Shown piece by piece: positions 1 to 8,700 of a DNA stretch of 64,000 nt. The number at the start of each line of letters is the position of its first letter. The stretch's first letter is position 1. Source of the stretch: Exiguobacterium sp. s193 (lineage in GTDB: Bacteria; Bacillota; Bacilli; Exiguobacteriales; Exiguobacteriaceae); the NCBI RefSeq assembly GCF_018618755.1, contig NZ_JACSMR010000001.1, positions 682,001-746,000 on the forward strand, in the 5' to 3' direction. The position numbers were made by a program, and so were the translations under genes. The notes beneath the pieces are model-generated. The model had not been told where the DNA came from. It worked only from the letters and a program-made list of their open reading frames with translations, and made no database searches.

Positions 1-229
1 TCGTATCACTCCGTCCTGCCGCATTGCCCCGTTGGTCGACACCGAGCAAGAGAAACGACAGTGCTTTATCCTGCTTGACTGCCTGTTCGGCTTCGATGCT
101 TGCCTCGACCGGTACCTGGACGTTTTCGAGCGTCTGGCTCGCTTGATGATAGACATACCCACCTGATCCGAAGAGAACGAGCAGTCCGACGCTGATGACG
201 GTCAAGACGATCCATTTCCACTTTTTCAT
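1..229 (-). CDS. LytR-CpsA-Psr (LCP) family protein, N-terminal fragment
   Basis: Only the first 76 codons lie in the window; the gene runs off the left edge. It starts at ATG 229 with an upstream GGAGG-type site. The sequence opens MKKWKWIVLTVISVGLLVLF, a single N-terminal membrane anchor, and reaches the conserved LCP opening at about residues 58-76 (FLLLGVDQRG, then GRSDT). LCP enzymes transfer undecaprenyl-linked glycopolymers (teichoic acid, capsule) onto peptidoglycan outside the membrane. As the last visible gene of the EPS1 operon it would attach the finished polysaccharide to the wall. The family is clear; the exact polymer is inferred from context. Some LCP proteins were historically annotated as transcriptional attenuators. 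Confidence 0.85.
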   Translation of the reverse strand, partial: MKKWKWIVLTVISVGLLVLFGSGGYVYHQASQTLENVQVPVEASIEAEQAVKQDKALSFLLLGVDQRGNAAGRSDT

Positions 230-265
230 TGTTTACATCCTCCTTCTCTTTCGAATCAAGTCGAT

Positions 266-1009
266 TTACGATTCCAATTGGTTCGTAAGGGCCATCATCG
301 CGTTGCTCCAGCTTCCGAACAAGGCCGTAATGACGCCGATACTCGGAACATCCTGTCCTTCGCTGAACCGTTGATAACTTGCGATCGTCAAATGATCCAG
401 TTCACCTTTTGCTTGTTCTAAAATGACGAGGACCTCTTCTTCCGTCCACCGTTTGCGTGGCAGTTCAATCCCGATGATTTCGAGTGCATTCGTCCATGAG
501 CCATATCGTCGGGCGATCGTCGCTACCGTCGGGCGATTTTTTCCTGCCGCCCACTTCGTATACGTCTGACTCGTCAAGCTAGGTAACGATTCTTGTGCTT
601 CGAGTAATGATTCGATGATGCGGCGTTCCATCTCCTGGACTCGTTCTTTTAAAATGTCTGCTTCTGATAATGCCTGCTGCCACGAGTTGAATTGATGGAC
701 GATGTCGGTCAAGCTAGGCGCCTGATGTTGTTGCGCCCACTCACGGTAAGTCGCACTCGTGAACGGATCAAGTTCCACTTTCGCCGCTCGTAATGCCTCG
801 ATGATGTCCGGTTTCGTGAACGTCACCCGGACTTGCCCGATTTCAGCCCGTTCGAGCGCGATTTGCCATGATCCGAATAACATCAAAATTTCTGCGACAG
901 TCGGATACTGGGTATTCGATTGCCACCGAAAATAGGTATTGGCCGTCAGTTCATTCTTCCCGTTCGCAGCGAGACGGAGTGCTTCAATGGCTTCCTCCAT
1001 GTCGCTCAT
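266..1009 (-). CDS. Four-repeat protein of the homing-endonuclease-associated (HNH_repeat) type
   Basis: The frame stays open to 1036, where ATG overlaps the upstream stop, but GGGAGGGAG sits just before the GTG/ATG pair at 1012/1009, so 1009 is preferred (247 aa). The protein is four tandem units of about 60 residues, each with the pattern T-x-T-Y-x-x-W, then P-(T/S)-hydrophobic, then F/Y-G-S-W-x-x-A-L. This matches the small helical repeats known beside HNH and homing endonucleases, but no nuclease domain is present. A paralogue with the same four-unit layout lies on the other side of EPS1 (15452-16210). These repeats are thought to bind DNA, so a role in regulating EPS1 is an inference. 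It is translationally adjacent to the aminotransferase and precedes the LCP gene. Confidence 0.75.
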   Translation of the reverse strand: MSDMEEAIEALRLAANGKNELTANTYFRWQSNTQYPTVAEILMLFGSWQIALERAEIGQVRVTFTKPDIIEALRAAKVELDPFTSATYREWAQQHQAPSLTDIVHQFNSWQQALSEADILKERVQEMERRIIESLLEAQESLPSLTSQTYTKWAAGKNRPTVATIARRYGSWTNALEIIGIELPRKRWTEEEVLVILEQAKGELDHLTIASYQRFSEGQDVPSIGVITALFGSWSNAMMALTNQLES

Positions 1010-1032
1010 CACGATGTCTCCCTCCCACACAT

Positions 1033-2187
1033 TCATAGCCGAACGTCGCGTCGCACGTCTTCAACAATCCCTTGACGAACGGACCGGATGACAAGCGCTT
1101 GCTCCGTGAACGTCATCTGTGAGGCGGACGGTAGACAGATGCCTTCTGCAAATAATCGGCCACTGACGTCAATCCCTTCACTCGTGACGAACGGTGCATC
1201 ACGGTAGACCGGTTGCAAGTGCATCGGTTTCCAGGCCGGTCTTGACTCGATGTTCGCTTGCTGCAAACGGTCGATCAAGAAGTCCCGTTGTTCCGTCCCG
1301 CGCGGTAAGGTCAATGCCGTCAACCAACGATTCGCCCGGCTGCCGGCGCGTTCTGTTTGGTAATGTGTCGCCTCTAACATATCGAACGCCCGGACGTACC
1401 GTTTAAAGATTGCCCGCCGTGCCGCAACACGTTCTTCAATCACTTCGAGCTGTCCCCGACCGATTCCAGCCGAGACGTTGCTCATCCGGTAATTAAATCC
1501 GACTTCCGTGTGTTCATAGTGGAGGACGGGTTGCCGTGCTTGCGTCGACAGGTAAAAGGCGCGTTCGATCAAGCGCGGATTGTTTGCGACGAGCATCCCG
1601 CCGCTCGACGTCGTGATGATTTTATTGCCGTTGAAGGAATAGACCCCGAACGTCCCGAACGTCCCCGTCATCCGACCGTTGACGGTCGAACCGAGGGATT
1701 CTGCCGCATCCTCGATGAGTGGCACATCATACTCGGCACAGATCGCACTGAGTTCTTCAATCTGCGCTGCGACCCCGTACAGGTGGACGACGATGACGGC
1801 TTTCGGAAGTCGTCCGCGCGTCGCCGCTTGAATCATCGCCCGCCGCAGCGCTGCTGGCGACATGTTCCACGTCTCTTCTTCCGAGTCGATTAAGACAGGT
1901 TGTGCGCCGACGTAACGAATCGGATTGACCGAGGCGACGAACGTCAAGGACTGACAGAAGACGTCATCTCCCGTCGTGACACCGAGCGTCGCGAGGGCGA
2001 GATGGATTGCTGCCGTGCCGCTACTCGTCGCGAGGGCGGCTTCTGCTCCAGTATAGGCGCGCATGCCGGCTTCAAAGGCTTCGACGTTCGGTCCGAGTGG
2101 TGCGACCCAGTTCGTTTCGAGCGCTTCCGTGACGTAACGTGCTTCTTGACCACTGAGGTGTGGGATGGATAATGGAATTTGCTTCAT
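1033..2187 (-). CDS. DegT/DnrJ/EryC1/StrS-family PLP-dependent sugar aminotransferase
   Basis: The 384-aa product has the fold and length usual for nucleotide-sugar aminotransferases. Visible motifs are the N-terminal P-hLSGQE-YV-EAL block, the PLP-ring aspartate in IEDAAES (about D160) and the Schiff-base lysine in YSFNGNKIITT (K189). Such enzymes aminate the 4-keto group made by a 4,6-dehydratase, here plausibly the product of 11271-13136, giving UDP-4-amino-4,6-dideoxy sugars as in the B. subtilis EpsC-EpsN or PglF-PglE pairs. The start has a GGGAGG site 8 nt upstream. It overlaps the acyltransferase gene upstream by 4 bp and the next frame by 4 bp, so it is tightly coupled in the operon. 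Substrate is inferred. Confidence 0.88.
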   Translation of the reverse strand: MKQIPLSIPHLSGQEARYVTEALETNWVAPLGPNVEAFEAGMRAYTGAEAALATSSGTAAIHLALATLGVTTGDDVFCQSLTFVASVNPIRYVGAQPVLIDSEEETWNMSPAALRRAMIQAATRGRLPKAVIVVHLYGVAAQIEELSAICAEYDVPLIEDAAESLGSTVNGRMTGTFGTFGVYSFNGNKIITTSSGGMLVANNPRLIERAFYLSTQARQPVLHYEHTEVGFNYRMSNVSAGIGRGQLEVIEERVAARRAIFKRYVRAFDMLEATHYQTERAGSRANRWLTALTLPRGTEQRDFLIDRLQQANIESRPAWKPMHLQPVYRDAPFVTSEGIDVSGRLFAEGICLPSASQMTFTEQALVIRSVRQGIVEDVRRDVRL

Positions 2188-3254
2188 GATGTTTCCTCCC
2201 CTCGTTGCGACAAGTGACGGATCGGTGTGCGGTAAGTCGGAAACCAGTTCGACGCTGCGGCTGACGGATTGTTTTTTAAGAAACTTCGGTTCACTTGTTC
2301 GTAAGCGACCTCATCCAGGACCGAGCTTCCGATTGAGAAGAACGTTCTGCTCCCTTCGTTAAACGAGCTTTTATATACGAACAGGCTGTCTGTTTCATCC
2401 GGTGTGGTTCCGCCCCCGAGATGAATCGCAACCATCCCTTTCTGTTTCGCACGTCGAATCATTTCAGCAAACAAAAGATGATTCGGACGGACTTGCAATT
2501 GCTCTGGATCCGACGCCCCGAGGTGATAGTGGGCGAATCGGTCACCGTATAAGACGAGGCACCCGCCGATGATGTTCCCACCTCGTTCAGCGACGAGGAG
2601 TTCTGCGTCTAACTCCCCTCTCGTAAACTGTTCGAAGTAGGTGTGCGAAAAGTAATAGCGGGGTGCGGCATCATGCTTGTCCATCGTCAACCGATAGAGT
2701 CGTTCGAATGTCTCATAGTCCGCCTCACCGGCGACCCGGACCGTCACGCCCTCTTTCCGTGCTTTGCGAATATTTCGTCGTGTCATTTTTGAAAATCCGC
2801 CTTCAATCGTTTCGAAAGTATCCGTCAGCTCGATCGTCACCGTCCGTTGAAGTTCCTTCGTCGAACGACACCAGTATTGACCGAGTTCAACGTTTTGTAG
2901 GAGCGGATGAAAACGGATCGTTTCCGTGATGATTTGTTCCGTTTGACAGTATTCAAGAAAGTGTTGGCGAACCTCTCGGATTTGGTCGAGCGACCATAAA
3001 CCGACGAAGACCGGTCCACCGTAACCGTATGGTGTCGTGATGTCTTGATAAGGCGTCCCGTCAATATTTCGCTTCACGTATGGATAAATCAATGTCCCGA
3101 ACTCCGTCGGATAGAAAAACATTTCCGGGATCCCGTCGTCTTCTTCGAGTCCAAAGTAAGCATGTTCGTAATAACAATCGAGCCGGTACTGGGCGACGAG
3201 TGCATTCCATTCTGCCGGATCATGAATCAATCGTTCATCGCTTAGCGACATCAT
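2184..3254 (-). CDS. FemAB-like/GNAT-fold acyltransferase
   Basis: The product is about 356 aa. The start is set at ATG 3254, which has GGAGG 8 nt upstream, rather than the earlier in-frame codon at 3272. The N-terminal half resembles lipid II-FemA/FemB type proteins (DITTPYGYGGPVF), and the C-terminal half carries a GNAT-like block with RRNIRKARKEGV followed by LLVAERGGNIIGGCLVLYG and AIHLGGGTTP. These correspond to the acetyltransf_6/FemAB superfamily. In polysaccharide loci such proteins are thought to acylate amino sugars or add amino acids to glycans. Paired with the aminotransferase downstream, N-acylation of the amino sugar is plausible. The substrate cannot be read from the sequence. 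Confidence 0.72.
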   Translation of the reverse strand: MMSLSDERLIHDPAEWNALVAQYRLDCYYEHAYFGLEEDDGIPEMFFYPTEFGTLIYPYVKRNIDGTPYQDITTPYGYGGPVFVGLWSLDQIREVRQHFLEYCQTEQIITETIRFHPLLQNVELGQYWCRSTKELQRTVTIELTDTFETIEGGFSKMTRRNIRKARKEGVTVRVAGEADYETFERLYRLTMDKHDAAPRYYFSHTYFEQFTRGELDAELLVAERGGNIIGGCLVLYGDRFAHYHLGASDPEQLQVRPNHLLFAEMIRRAKQKGMVAIHLGGGTTPDETDSLFVYKSSFNEGSRTFFSIGSSVLDEVAYEQVNRSFLKNNPSAAASNWFPTYRTPIRHLSQRGEETS

Positions 3255-3855
3255 GGGGAACACCTCCGTCAAGCCCTTTGAACTCGCCCATCCCCGTCTG
3301 ATGTTCCGTCGAGTTTCCTTCTGAAGACAAGACGATTTTCACTGTTTTGAAGAGGATGAAGAGATCGAGGCGAAACGTTTGGTGTGCTGCATACCACTGA
3401 TCTTGTTCGAGACGTTCCTGCCACGTCGTCGCGTTCCGACCATGGATTTGAGCCCAGCCCGTCAAGCCGGGTAAGACATCATGTCGCGTCATCTGTTCTT
3501 TCGAATAGTGGTTCAAGTAACTGACGAGGAGCGGGCGTGGCCCGACGAAACTCATCTGACCGCGGAGAATGTTGAAGAATTGTGGAATTTCATCCAGACT
3601 GAGGCGTCGGACCCATTCGAGTGAATGCGGGATCCGTTGTTCGTCCGGCAATAACTTCCCCTCTGCGTCCGTTTCGTTCGACATCGTCCGGAATTTATAG
3701 ATTTTAAAGAGCTGTCCTTTATAACCGGGACGAACCTGGTTGAAGAAAATTGGGCGACCGAGTTTCGTGTAGATGAACAAGGCGACGAACAGGTAAACGG
3801 GAACTAAGATGAGGATTGCGACTAAGCTGATTGTAAAATCGAATGTCCGTTTCAT
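3235..3855 (-). CDS. Priming sugar-phosphate transferase (bacterial sugar transferase family)
   Basis: A 206-aa PglC/EpsL-type monotopic phosphoglycosyl transferase. It has one N-terminal hydrophobic segment (residues 5-30), then KFRTM at about 54, the catalytic-region DEIPQFFNILRGQMSFVGPRPLL, and PGLTGWAQIHGRN. The family transfers a sugar 1-phosphate from a UDP-sugar to undecaprenyl phosphate, the first step of repeat-unit assembly. In EPS1 the likely donor is the UDP-diNAcBac-type sugar made by the dehydratase, aminotransferase and acyltransferase. A GGAGG site precedes ATG 3855. Its 3' end overlaps the acyltransferase start region. EPS2 has its own copy at 57438-58070. Confidence 0.92.
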   Translation of the reverse strand: MKRTFDFTISLVAILILVPVYLFVALFIYTKLGRPIFFNQVRPGYKGQLFKIYKFRTMSNETDAEGKLLPDEQRIPHSLEWVRRLSLDEIPQFFNILRGQMSFVGPRPLLVSYLNHYSKEQMTRHDVLPGLTGWAQIHGRNATTWQERLEQDQWYAAHQTFRLDLFILFKTVKIVLSSEGNSTEHQTGMGEFKGLDGGVPHDVAKR

Positions 3856-3870
3856 GATGTCTTCCTCCTT

Positions 3871-4980
3871 TTACATAGTCGAAAAGAGATCGAGTTGTCG
3901 TTTGATGACATCAGCTTCATTAAAATGTTTCATCGCCCGTTCAAATCCGGCCCGCCCCATCTCTGCTGCTTGATTCGGATTGTTCACAAGATCAGTCATC
4001 CGTGCAGCTAGTTCTTTTTCGTCGTGGACTTCGACTAAATAACCGGTCGTTCCATCGATGACTTCTTCCCGGCAACCACGGATGTTCGTTGCGATGACCG
4101 GTTTTGCCGTCGCCATCGCCTCGATGATTGAGCGAGGGACTCCTTCCCGGTGTGACGGGAGGACGAAGGCATCGACTTGGTGCAGGAGTGTCGGTACATC
4201 TTCGACAAACCCTTGGTACTCGATATTCGGAATCTCACGAATCCGTTCGAGGAACCGGTGTTTCGTCGTTTGATCCCGTTCACTCTCCATCATTTCACCG
4301 GCAATGATAAGCCGGACGTCTGGGTCATGTGCCACGACTTCTTCAAAGGCATTCAAAAGTTCGAGCACTCCTTTTTCTTCGACGATCCGACCGATGAACA
4401 GAAATGTAAAAGCAGCGTTTCCTTGACGCGGGCGCGGATAGAAGCGGGTCAAGTCAATCCCGTTTCCTAAGTGCATCAAGCGGGTCGTCGTCTTGAAACG
4501 TTTTCGGTTCGCCAGTTCGTAATCTTCCTCGCTTTGAAGTAACAGATAATCCGTCGCGAAGCGGGCGAGCCATTTTTCGACGGAGTACGTCAGTTGATAC
4601 GTCACGCGGCCCATCTTTTCATGAAAGTAAAAACCATGTGCCGTGTAGACGATGTGCTTCGTCCCCGCTCGTTTAGCCGCAACCCGTCCGAGCGCTGCCG
4701 CGACGGGGGTATGGACATGGACGGCGTCATAACGACCACTCTTTAGGATTTGAACGATCGAACGAATCGTTTTCCAGTTACTCGTCCAATCGATTTTTCG
4801 TTCAATCGGAATGTCGTGCATCGTAAAGCCTTTGGCTGCCAGTTTGTCGGACGCGCCTGTGTCAGCACAGGCGATCCCGACATCGTGTCCGGCGTCGCGG
4901 AGGGCGAGCAGTAGCGGTTGAAGCATCGTTTCCGCTGTCGTATCGAGCGCACAGACTTGAAGGATTCTTAAAGACGCCAT
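3871..4980 (-). CDS. Glycosyltransferase family 4 (EpsD-like)
   Basis: A 369-aa GT-B glycosyltransferase. The N-terminal acceptor domain (LRILQVCALDTTAETMLQPL) includes HVHTPVAAALGR and TAHGFYFHE, the latter typical of the EpsD/WcfK-like subgroup. The C-terminal donor domain has FIGRIVEEKGVLELLNAF and the E-x7-E nucleotide-sugar motif PSHREGVPRSIIEAMA. It would add one sugar to the undecaprenyl-linked acceptor on the cytoplasmic face. It overlaps the dehydrogenase gene by 13 bp and is followed 15 bp later by the priming transferase. Donor and linkage are unknown. Confidence 0.9.
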   Translation of the reverse strand: MASLRILQVCALDTTAETMLQPLLLALRDAGHDVGIACADTGASDKLAAKGFTMHDIPIERKIDWTSNWKTIRSIVQILKSGRYDAVHVHTPVAAALGRVAAKRAGTKHIVYTAHGFYFHEKMGRVTYQLTYSVEKWLARFATDYLLLQSEEDYELANRKRFKTTTRLMHLGNGIDLTRFYPRPRQGNAAFTFLFIGRIVEEKGVLELLNAFEEVVAHDPDVRLIIAGEMMESERDQTTKHRFLERIREIPNIEYQGFVEDVPTLLHQVDAFVLPSHREGVPRSIIEAMATAKPVIATNIRGCREEVIDGTTGYLVEVHDEKELAARMTDLVNNPNQAAEMGRAGFERAMKHFNEADVIKRQLDLFSTM

Positions 4981-6311
4981 AAGTGCACCCCTTCCGGCTT
5001 TTCAGCTGGTGCGAGCATCCCCTTGATATCGACGACGACACCGCGTCCGACTTTGAGTAAGTGTTTGGCGAGTAGCCAGTTTCCTTCGACGTACTCTTCG
5101 TGACTGACGGCGAAGATGACGACGTCGGCTGGTTTCAACTCTGTCATGTCGAGCAGGTCGATGCCGTATTCTCGTTTCGCTTCGGCTTTTTCAACAAGCC
5201 GGTCGGTCACTTGGACTTCAATCCCGAACTCTTCGATCTCTTTGATTAAGTTCGCGACTTTCGAATTTCGGATGTCGCTGACGTTCTCCTTGAACGACAA
5301 GCCGAGGACGGTAACACGGGCACCGAGGACGGGCATGTTTTGTTTAATTAAGTTCTTGACGAGTGATGTGGCGATGAAACGTCCCATCGTGTCGTTGATG
5401 CGACGTCCGGCCAGGATGACTTCCGGATGGTATCCGAGCGATTCGGCTTTCATCGTCAAGTAGAACGGATCAACGCCGATGCAGTGCCCGCCGACTAATC
5501 CTGGACGAAACGGAAGGAAGTTCCACTTCGTCCCGGCTGCTTCGAGGACTTCGAGCGTATCGATGTCCATCCGGTCGAAGATGATCGCCAGTTCGTTCAT
5601 CAAGGCGATATTTAAATCGCGTTGTGTGTTTTCGATGATTTTCGCTGCTTCCGCGACTTTGATCGACGATGCCCGGTGGACACCTGCCTCGACGACGGCT
5701 TCGTAGACTTCCGCGACGATATCGAGTGTCTTTTCATCTTGCGCCGAGACGATTTTTTTGATGGTCTTGAAGGTATGTTCATGGTCACCGGGATTGATCC
5801 GCTCCGGCGAGTAGCCGACGAAGAAGTCGACACCTGCTTTGAGGCCGGATGCTGCTTCGAGGACCGGGATACAATCCTCTTCCGTCGCTCCCGGGTAAAC
5901 CGTCGACTCGTAGACGACGATGTCCCCTTTGTTCAGTTCGCGTCCGACGAGTTGGGAGGCCCGTAAGAGCGGTGTCAAATCCGGTTGATTTTGTGCATTG
6001 ATTGGTGTCGGCACAGCGACGATGATGAAGTCACTCGCTTGGAGTGCCGAAGCATCCGTCACGTAGTCGACGTCGGCATTTTTTAACGTGAATGGACTCA
6101 GTTCGAGCGTCGCATCGACGCCTTCACGTAATTCATTGATTCGTTGTTCTTTGATGTCAAACCCGATGACCCCTGTCTTTTCACCGAAGGCGATGGCGAC
6201 AGGGAGACCGACGTAGCCGAGGCCAACGACGGCAATCGAACGGTTAGCGATGGGAAGTGATCGTGTTTCGGCTGTTGTCGTATCTATGATGTGTTTGACT
6301 GCCTTATTCAT
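4968..6311 (-). CDS. UDP-N-acetylhexosamine 6-dehydrogenase (TviB/WbpO type)
   Basis: A 447-aa nucleotide-sugar dehydrogenase. The Rossmann motif VVGLGYVGLPVA is at about 28-39, YESTVYPGATEEDC at 134-147, the central-domain lysine in SSIKVAEAAKIIENTQRD, and the catalytic cysteine C277 in GLVGGHCIGVDPFYL. The sequence KWNFLPFRPGLVGGHC is characteristic of the WbpO/TviB/CapL group, which oxidises UDP-GlcNAc or UDP-GalNAc to the uronic acid using NAD. It differs from the UDP-glucose dehydrogenase at 43068-44234, which is shorter. EPS1 therefore probably contains an N-acetylaminouronic acid. GGAGG precedes the start. Exact substrate preference is inferred from group-specific motifs. Confidence 0.88.
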   Translation of the reverse strand: MNKAVKHIIDTTTAETRSLPIANRSIAVVGLGYVGLPVAIAFGEKTGVIGFDIKEQRINELREGVDATLELSPFTLKNADVDYVTDASALQASDFIIVAVPTPINAQNQPDLTPLLRASQLVGRELNKGDIVVYESTVYPGATEEDCIPVLEAASGLKAGVDFFVGYSPERINPGDHEHTFKTIKKIVSAQDEKTLDIVAEVYEAVVEAGVHRASSIKVAEAAKIIENTQRDLNIALMNELAIIFDRMDIDTLEVLEAAGTKWNFLPFRPGLVGGHCIGVDPFYLTMKAESLGYHPEVILAGRRINDTMGRFIATSLVKNLIKQNMPVLGARVTVLGLSFKENVSDIRNSKVANLIKEIEEFGIEVQVTDRLVEKAEAKREYGIDLLDMTELKPADVVIFAVSHEEYVEGNWLLAKHLLKVGRGVVVDIKGMLAPAEKPEGVHLWRL

Positions 6312-6323
6312 GATGGTTTCCTC

Positions 6324-7673
6324 CTATTTCATCGACTGTTTGACGATCAATGTTTTTCCATTCGGTTCTTGTTTGACTTGTTCGACCGGCTCGAGCGTGA
6401 TCAACATCTCCGCTCCAAGCAGCTTTCGCATCTCGTTTAATAAAATCTTCTCGTGTTTCGGCTGAAAACGATGAATGTCCGGAATGTAGCGGAGCGTGAC
6501 GCGGTTGAGTGCGTACTGTTCGACTTGAAGCCGTAAGACCGAGTTCGGCAATTCCCGGGCAATCGTCGTGATGTCGCCTTCAAACACCTTGCCCCGTTTT
6601 TCACTGACGATGAAACTCGTCCCCCGTCCGTCGATTGAAGCGATGACGGGTCCGTTCAGTCCACAGCGGCACGTCTCTTCACTGAGTGTCATCCGGTCAC
6701 CAATCCGGTAACGGACGAGCGGTGTCCCGCGGGTCGTAAAGCACGTCACGACGACTTCGCCGTCTGTCCCGTATGGTTCGATGATGCCGGTCTCATGGTG
6801 TAAGTGCAGCTTACGGTTTCGACACTCCGAAATGATGGGTGCTCCTTCTGATGAGCCATACTGGTCAAATACAGGTGCTAAAAAGGCTTCTTCGAGCACG
6901 GAGCGCATTTCTTCCGTCACCGTTTCCGAAGTCGGGAAGATGGCGATCATCCGAAAGTCGAGCCGAATGTTGTGTTTTAATAAATAGCGGGCGATTTCGA
7001 CCATCGCCGTCGGTGTCCCGTCGAGTACGGCAGGTCGGAAACGGTTCAGTTCCTCGATGTAGGCAGGAAAGTTCTCTTCTTTCATATGAAAGATCGACAG
7101 TAACAATTGATTGAGCGGGCGATTCATCCGCCAAAAGATTGGTTTTTTTTGATCGACTGCCGTCAACGTCCGCCCCGTGAAACTCGCCCGCGGCATCCCG
7201 GAAAAGAACCCGTGCGTTTCTTTGAAGTAATCGAGATGGGCCATCCGCTCCTGGACGTCCTCACGCATGAAGGCGACCTGGAGCGACTTCCCACTCGTCC
7301 CGCCCGTCCGTCCCCGGACCGGCGCATCGACTTCTGACATGAAGGCGTCGTTTCGCTGCCGTAACGTTTCTTTTTCAAGGACCGGAATCGTTGCGAGCTG
7401 TTCAAGCGATGTGAAAGGGAGTTTGATGTCATGCTGTCGAAACAGCTCCCGGTAGTACGGCGTATGTGCTTCGACGAACAAGAGAAACTGATTTAACCGG
7501 TCGAGTTGTTCGATCCGGTAATCCTGTGTCCGGTCTTTCTCGCGCAGCTGCCGCAACATTTTTTCGTAGCCTGCACCGTAACGTTCACCCATCAGTTTTT
7601 TACCGTACAAAGATGTCAAAATATTCTGAATAAATATCGGAGACTTATAGTAGAACTCTTCCTTAAGCGCCAT
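6324..7673 (-). CDS. CapK/PaaK-like AMP-forming ligase family protein
   Basis: A 449-aa member of the phenylacetate-CoA ligase/coenzyme F390 synthetase-like family. The adenylate-forming P-loop RTGGTSGKSLQVAF is at about 121-134, then DQYGSSEGAPIISEC near 285, and the hinge region YRIGDRMTLSEETCRCG with DGRGTSF. Proteins of this group occur in capsule clusters (CapK), where their biochemical role is not established. Activation of an acyl group for sugar modification is plausible given the FemAB-like acyltransferase in the same operon. The start overlaps the epimerase gene by 11 bp with GGAGGAGG upstream. Confidence 0.82.
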   Translation of the reverse strand: MALKEEFYYKSPIFIQNILTSLYGKKLMGERYGAGYEKMLRQLREKDRTQDYRIEQLDRLNQFLLFVEAHTPYYRELFRQHDIKLPFTSLEQLATIPVLEKETLRQRNDAFMSEVDAPVRGRTGGTSGKSLQVAFMREDVQERMAHLDYFKETHGFFSGMPRASFTGRTLTAVDQKKPIFWRMNRPLNQLLLSIFHMKEENFPAYIEELNRFRPAVLDGTPTAMVEIARYLLKHNIRLDFRMIAIFPTSETVTEEMRSVLEEAFLAPVFDQYGSSEGAPIISECRNRKLHLHHETGIIEPYGTDGEVVVTCFTTRGTPLVRYRIGDRMTLSEETCRCGLNGPVIASIDGRGTSFIVSEKRGKVFEGDITTIARELPNSVLRLQVEQYALNRVTLRYIPDIHRFQPKHEKILLNEMRKLLGAEMLITLEPVEQVKQEPNGKTLIVKQSMK

Positions 7674-8700
7674 CTTGGACCTCCTCCTTCACCAGGTAAT
7701 GACTCTCGTACCAGTCGATGAATGCGTTGACGCCTGCTTCGACCGTCGTCTGCGGCCGGTAGCCGATTGTCTCAAACAGCGACGTGACGTCGGCGAAACT
7801 TTCGGGAACGTCCCCTGCCTGAAGCGGCATCCCGTGTTTGATCGCCGTCTTGCCAAGACGCCGTTCGATCAAGGCGACGAATTCGTTCAGTCGGATCGGA
7901 CTGTGGCTTCCGATATTGAAGACGCGGTACGGGACGAAACTTCGGTCCGGCTGAGGATTTGCTTTATCAAAGGTCGGGTCAGCGACAGGTTCCGTCTGCA
8001 TCAAGCGATAAATGCTTTCGACGATATCGTCGACATACGTGAAGTCACGCCCCATCTCCCCGTAGTTGTATAAATCAATCGGTTGACCGTTCGCGATTGC
8101 TTCCGTGAATTTGAATAGTGCCATATCGGGACGTCCCCATGGTCCGTAGACGCTGAAGAAGCGGAGACCGGTCGTCTTGATGCCGTAGAGGCTACTGTAC
8201 GTGTGGGCCATCAACTCGTTCGCTTTTTTTGAAGCGGCGTAGAGACTGAGCGGGTGGTCGACGGCATCGGTCACTGCGAACGGCATCTTCGTATTTGATC
8301 CGTAGACGGAACTCGAAGAGGCATAGACGAGCTGTTCGACCGGATTGTGCCGGCACGCTTCAAGAATCGACAGGAAGCCGACGATGTTCGACGTGATGTA
8401 GACGTCCGGCCGATCGATGCTGTAGCGGACACCCGCTTGTGCTGCGAGATGGAGGACAAGATCAATCTGTTCGTTTACGAAGATGGCGTCGACGGCTTGC
8501 GTATCTTCGAGCGACACCCGGTAGAACGTATAACGTGCCGGATCAAGTTCGACTAAGCGGGCTTCCTTCAGTGCCGGATCGTAGTAATCATTGACTTCAT
8601 CCAGTCCGATGACGCGGTACCCTTCCGCTAAAAACCGTCGTGCTGCATGAAACCCGATAAACCCTGCGATGCCGGTAATTAAGATTGTTTTATTCTGCAC
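7663..8700 (-). CDS. NAD-dependent UDP-glucuronate 4-epimerase-type SDR
   Basis: A 345-aa extended SDR that starts at GTG 8700 with GAGG 9 nt upstream. It shows ITGIAGFIGFHAA (NAD-binding GxxGxxG), [29 protein letters not shown], the active-site S-x-Y-x3-K as [18 protein letters not shown], and [14 protein letters not shown]. These subgroup signatures match uronate epimerases (CapI/LpsL type), which interconvert UDP-GlcA and UDP-GalA. Because the operon's dehydrogenase is the N-acetylhexosamine type, the epimerase might instead act on the N-acetylated uronate. A close paralogue sits in EPS2 (44252-45271). It overlaps the polymerase gene by 11 bp. Confidence 0.87.
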   Translation of the reverse strand: MQNKTILITGIAGFIGFHAARRFLAEGYRVIGLDEVNDYYDPALKEARLVELDPARYTFYRVSLEDTQAVDAIFVNEQIDLVLHLAAQAGVRYSIDRPDVYITSNIVGFLSILEACRHNPVEQLVYASSSSVYGSNTKMPFAVTDAVDHPLSLYAASKKANELMAHTYSSLYGIKTTGLRFFSVYGPWGRPDMALFKFTEAIANGQPIDLYNYGEMGRDFTYVDDIVESIYRLMQTEPVADPTFDKANPQPDRSFVPYRVFNIGSHSPIRLNEFVALIERRLGKTAIKHGMPLQAGDVPESFADVTSLFETIGYRPQTTVEAGVNAFIDWYESHYLVKEEVQDGA

